6,252 bases of DNA from an uncultured Clostridia bacterium. Its GTDB lineage: Bacteria; Bacillota; Clostridia; Oscillospirales; CAG-272. Numbering within the stretch: position 1 is the first letter of the stretch; each line of letters opens with the position of its first letter. Made by a program: the position numbers and the translations under genes. The notes under the pieces are model-generated. The model was not told where the DNA came from, ran no database searches, and saw nothing but the letters and a program-made list of their open reading frames with translations. Shown here piece after piece: positions 5,087 through 6,252 of this stretch. The stretch spans positions 1 to 6,252 of the forward strand of contig CAMETB010000087.1 of assembly GCA_945936265.1 (NCBI GenBank), in the 5' to 3' direction.

Positions 5087-5992
5087 ATGGAAAAGAAATA
5101 TTCAAAGATACTGCGTGCCATGACAAAGGACGGCAGCGCAAGAGCCTACGTTATAAATTCTACGGAAATAGTAAACGAGGCGATAAAAATTCACAAAACC
5201 TCGCCGACCGCCGCGGCTCTCCTCGGCAGAGTTCTTACCGCCGCCTCGGTAATGGGAACGATGCTTCCCGAAAAAGAGTGTACCATGACCCTTGCTATAA
5301 GGGGCAACGGAATGGCGGGCACAACGCTTGCAACCTCGGACTATTACGGCAACGTAAAGGGGTATATTTCAAATCCCTTGGCGGACCTTCCGCTCAAACC
5401 GAACGGAAAGCTTGACGTTTCGGGAATTGTCGGGGGCGGTATTCTCTGCGTTTCAAAGGACGTTGGCGACGAGGTACCCTACAACGGCAATATAGAGCTT
5501 GTAAGTGGTGAAATTGCCGAGGACGTGGCGCAATATTTCGCCGTAAGCGAGCAAACGCCCACCCTTTGCGCGCTCGGCGTGCTTGTAAATCCCGACATAA
5601 CTTGCAAAGCATCGGGCGGCGTTTTCGTTCAGTTATTGCCTTTTGCCGACGAGAGCATCATATCTGTGCTTGAAGAAAATGCAAAAAGCCTTAACAACAT
5701 ATCGTCAAAGTTTGCCGAAGGCCTCTCAAACGAGGAAATATTAAAAATCGCCCTTAACGGAATAGAATATGATCTTTTTGACGAAATAGAAGTTGAATAT
5801 AAATGCGACTGCTCGAGAAAAAGGACGGAGCGTGCGCTTATCAGCCTCGGAAAGCCGGAGATAGAAAAAATCTTTCTTGAGCAAAAAGAGGAAGGCAAAG
5901 AAGAAAAAATCGAGCTCGAATGTCACTTCTGCAACAAAAAATACTCCTATACCAAAGAAGAGGCACTCGCACTTTTCAAAGATAAAGAGTAA
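5087..5992 (+). CDS. hslO: Redox-regulated chaperone Hsp33
   Basis: Hsp33 is a cytoplasmic holdase that is inactive when its four cysteines bind zinc and becomes active when oxidation releases the metal, protecting unfolding proteins during oxidative stress. The 301 residues match the family length (about 290-300). The N-terminal substrate-binding domain covers about 1-180, with AAALLGRVLTAASVMGTML (42-60), IRGNGMAG (71-78), YYGNVKGYISNP (86-97), SGEIAEDVAQYFAVSEQTP (140-158) and LGVLVNP (163-169). A linker about 190-232 precedes the redox switch, CDC (Cys240, Cys242) and CHFC (Cys279, Cys282), the expected CxC and CxxC zinc site. All four ligands are present, so redox control should be intact. 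AAGGAG lies 10 nt before the ATG. It probably belongs to the methyltransferase transcript, modulated by the hairpin between them. Confidence 0.97.
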   Translation: MEKKYSKILRAMTKDGSARAYVINSTEIVNEAIKIHKTSPTAAALLGRVLTAASVMGTMLPEKECTMTLAIRGNGMAGTTLATSDYYGNVKGYISNPLADLPLKPNGKLDVSGIVGGGILCVSKDVGDEVPYNGNIELVSGEIAEDVAQYFAVSEQTPTLCALGVLVNPDITCKASGGVFVQLLPFADESIISVLEENAKSLNNISSKFAEGLSNEEILKIALNGIEYDLFDEIEVEYKCDCSRKRTERALISLGKPEIEKIFLEQKEEGKEEKIELECHFCNKKYSYTKEEALALFKDKE

Positions 5993-6020
5993 TACGGATT
6001 TTTACAATACGCCATACAAA

Positions 6021-6051
6021 ATTAAAAAACGGCGGGAGCAAGCCACCCGCC
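6021..6051 (-). terminator. GC-rich hairpin with leftward U-tract
   Basis: GGCGGG (6031-6036) and CCCGCC (6046-6051) form a 6-bp all-GC stem with a 9-nt loop. On the minus strand it is followed by GTTTTTTAAT, the form of an intrinsic terminator for transcripts arriving from the right; the plus strand has no U-tract. No minus-strand gene is visible to its right in the window. It may instead be part of a dispersed intergenic repeat. Confidence 0.5.
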
Positions 6052-6052
6052 C

Positions 6053-6087
6053 TACCTCTTACCTCTTCACTTTTACCTATTACTTCC
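6053..6087. repeat. Five degenerate 7-bp tandem repeats
   Basis: The plus strand reads TACCTCT, TACCTCT, TCACTTT, TACCTAT, TACTTCC with no gaps, the first two copies being identical. The array directly abuts the GC-rich hairpin (6031-6051), and pyrimidines continue to about 6096. It looks like a heptanucleotide microsatellite-like intergenic repeat; no coding role is supported. Confidence 0.55.
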
Positions 6088-6105
6088 CCTGCCCCCGCCA
6101 TACGA

Positions 6106-6140
6106 AAGCGGAACGACATTGCCGGATTTACCGTCCGCTT
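6106..6140. repeat. Inverted repeat AAGCGGA / TCCGCTT
   Basis: AAGCGGA (6106-6112) and TCCGCTT (6134-6140) are perfect 7-bp arms separated by 21 nt. It lies between the heptamer array and the hslO terminator. No U-tract follows directly, so it is not a convincing terminator; it may be part of the same repeat module. Confidence 0.35.
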
Positions 6141-6148
6141 AAAATTTT

Positions 6149-6195
6149 AAGGTACTGCTACAAATTGAGTTTGTGACAGTACCTTTATATTTTTT
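6149..6195 (+). terminator. Long near-palindromic hairpin, likely hslO terminator
   Basis: AAGGTACTG (6149-6157) pairs with CAGTACCTT (6177-6185). After one C-A mismatch and a T-G wobble, ACAAA (6160-6164) pairs with TTTGT (6170-6174) around a 5-nt loop. TATATTTTTT follows, so transcription from hslO should stop here, about 200 bp past its stop codon. The long near-symmetric stem also resembles a small palindromic mobile or dispersed repeat. Confidence 0.7.
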
Positions 6196-6220
6196 AATTC
6201 TGATAATTTATATGCTCGCT

Positions 6221-6229
6221 TGTTATAAG
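6221..6229 (+). promoter_or_regulatory. Possible extended -10 promoter at the right edge
   Basis: TGTTATAAG combines a TGn extension with TATAAG (5 of 6 to consensus), downstream of the hslO terminator. No -35 is convincing (TGATAA at 17 bp). It could serve a gene starting beyond position 6252; the last 23 bases contain no recognisable start. Confidence 0.25.
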
Positions 6230-6252
6230 AGGAAAAAGGGTAAGGGTGCTAC

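Noticed and set aside
5877..6176. Open frame of 99 codons crossing the hslO end into the intergenic region
   Set aside because: It begins out of frame inside hslO and continues through hairpins and tandem repeats; its Lys-rich product has no domain character.

Overview
The window is about 43% GC by eye and carries ordinary chromosomal housekeeping genes of a low-GC Gram-positive bacterium. The class Clostridia is the best fit, possibly an Oscillospiraceae/Ruminococcaceae-type gut lineage. The reasons are a spoVG gene, strong GGAGG-type ribosome binding sites, sigma-A promoters close to consensus, a Bacillus/Clostridium-style MurC, a clostridial HisRS with an eight-cysteine insertion, and an hisS-aspS operon. 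The assignment to a lineage is inference.

Left part (1-2290, minus strand): hisS and aspS form a two-gene operon. It is transcribed leftward from a perfect TTGACA-17-TATAAT promoter that also has an extended -10 TG. aspS begins 10 bp after the hisS stop, its Shine-Dalgarno overlaps that stop codon, and the gene runs off the left edge (288 of roughly 590 residues present). The leader is only about 53 nt, so there is no room for a T-box.

Middle (2270-4192): spoVG (minus) and murC (plus) are divergent and share a 153-bp intergenic region. That region holds an extended -10 promoter for spoVG and a perfect 12-bp palindrome with an associated direct repeat. spoVG ends in a tandem pair of hairpins, the second being a good intrinsic terminator just upstream of the hisS promoter.

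Right part (4193-6252): a sigma-A promoter lying within a 9+9-bp perfect inverted repeat drives a class I SAM-dependent methyltransferase of unknown substrate. It is followed after 45 bp by hslO (redox-regulated chaperone Hsp33), with a hairpin just before the hslO ribosome binding site. The last 260 bp are non-coding. They hold a GC-rich hairpin, five degenerate 7-bp pyrimidine-rich repeats, a 7-bp-arm inverted repeat, a long near-palindrome ending in a U-tract (the likely hslO terminator), and a possible promoter for a gene beyond the window.

Together the genes cover translation (charging of His and Asp tRNAs), cell-wall precursor synthesis (MurC), sporulation and cell-envelope-linked regulation (SpoVG), and oxidative protein-quality control (Hsp33). 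I see no defence system, mobile-element gene, CRISPR array, tRNA or rRNA. The items most worth a second look are regulatory or repeat-like: the repeat-flanked methyltransferase promoter and the composite repeat module after hslO.
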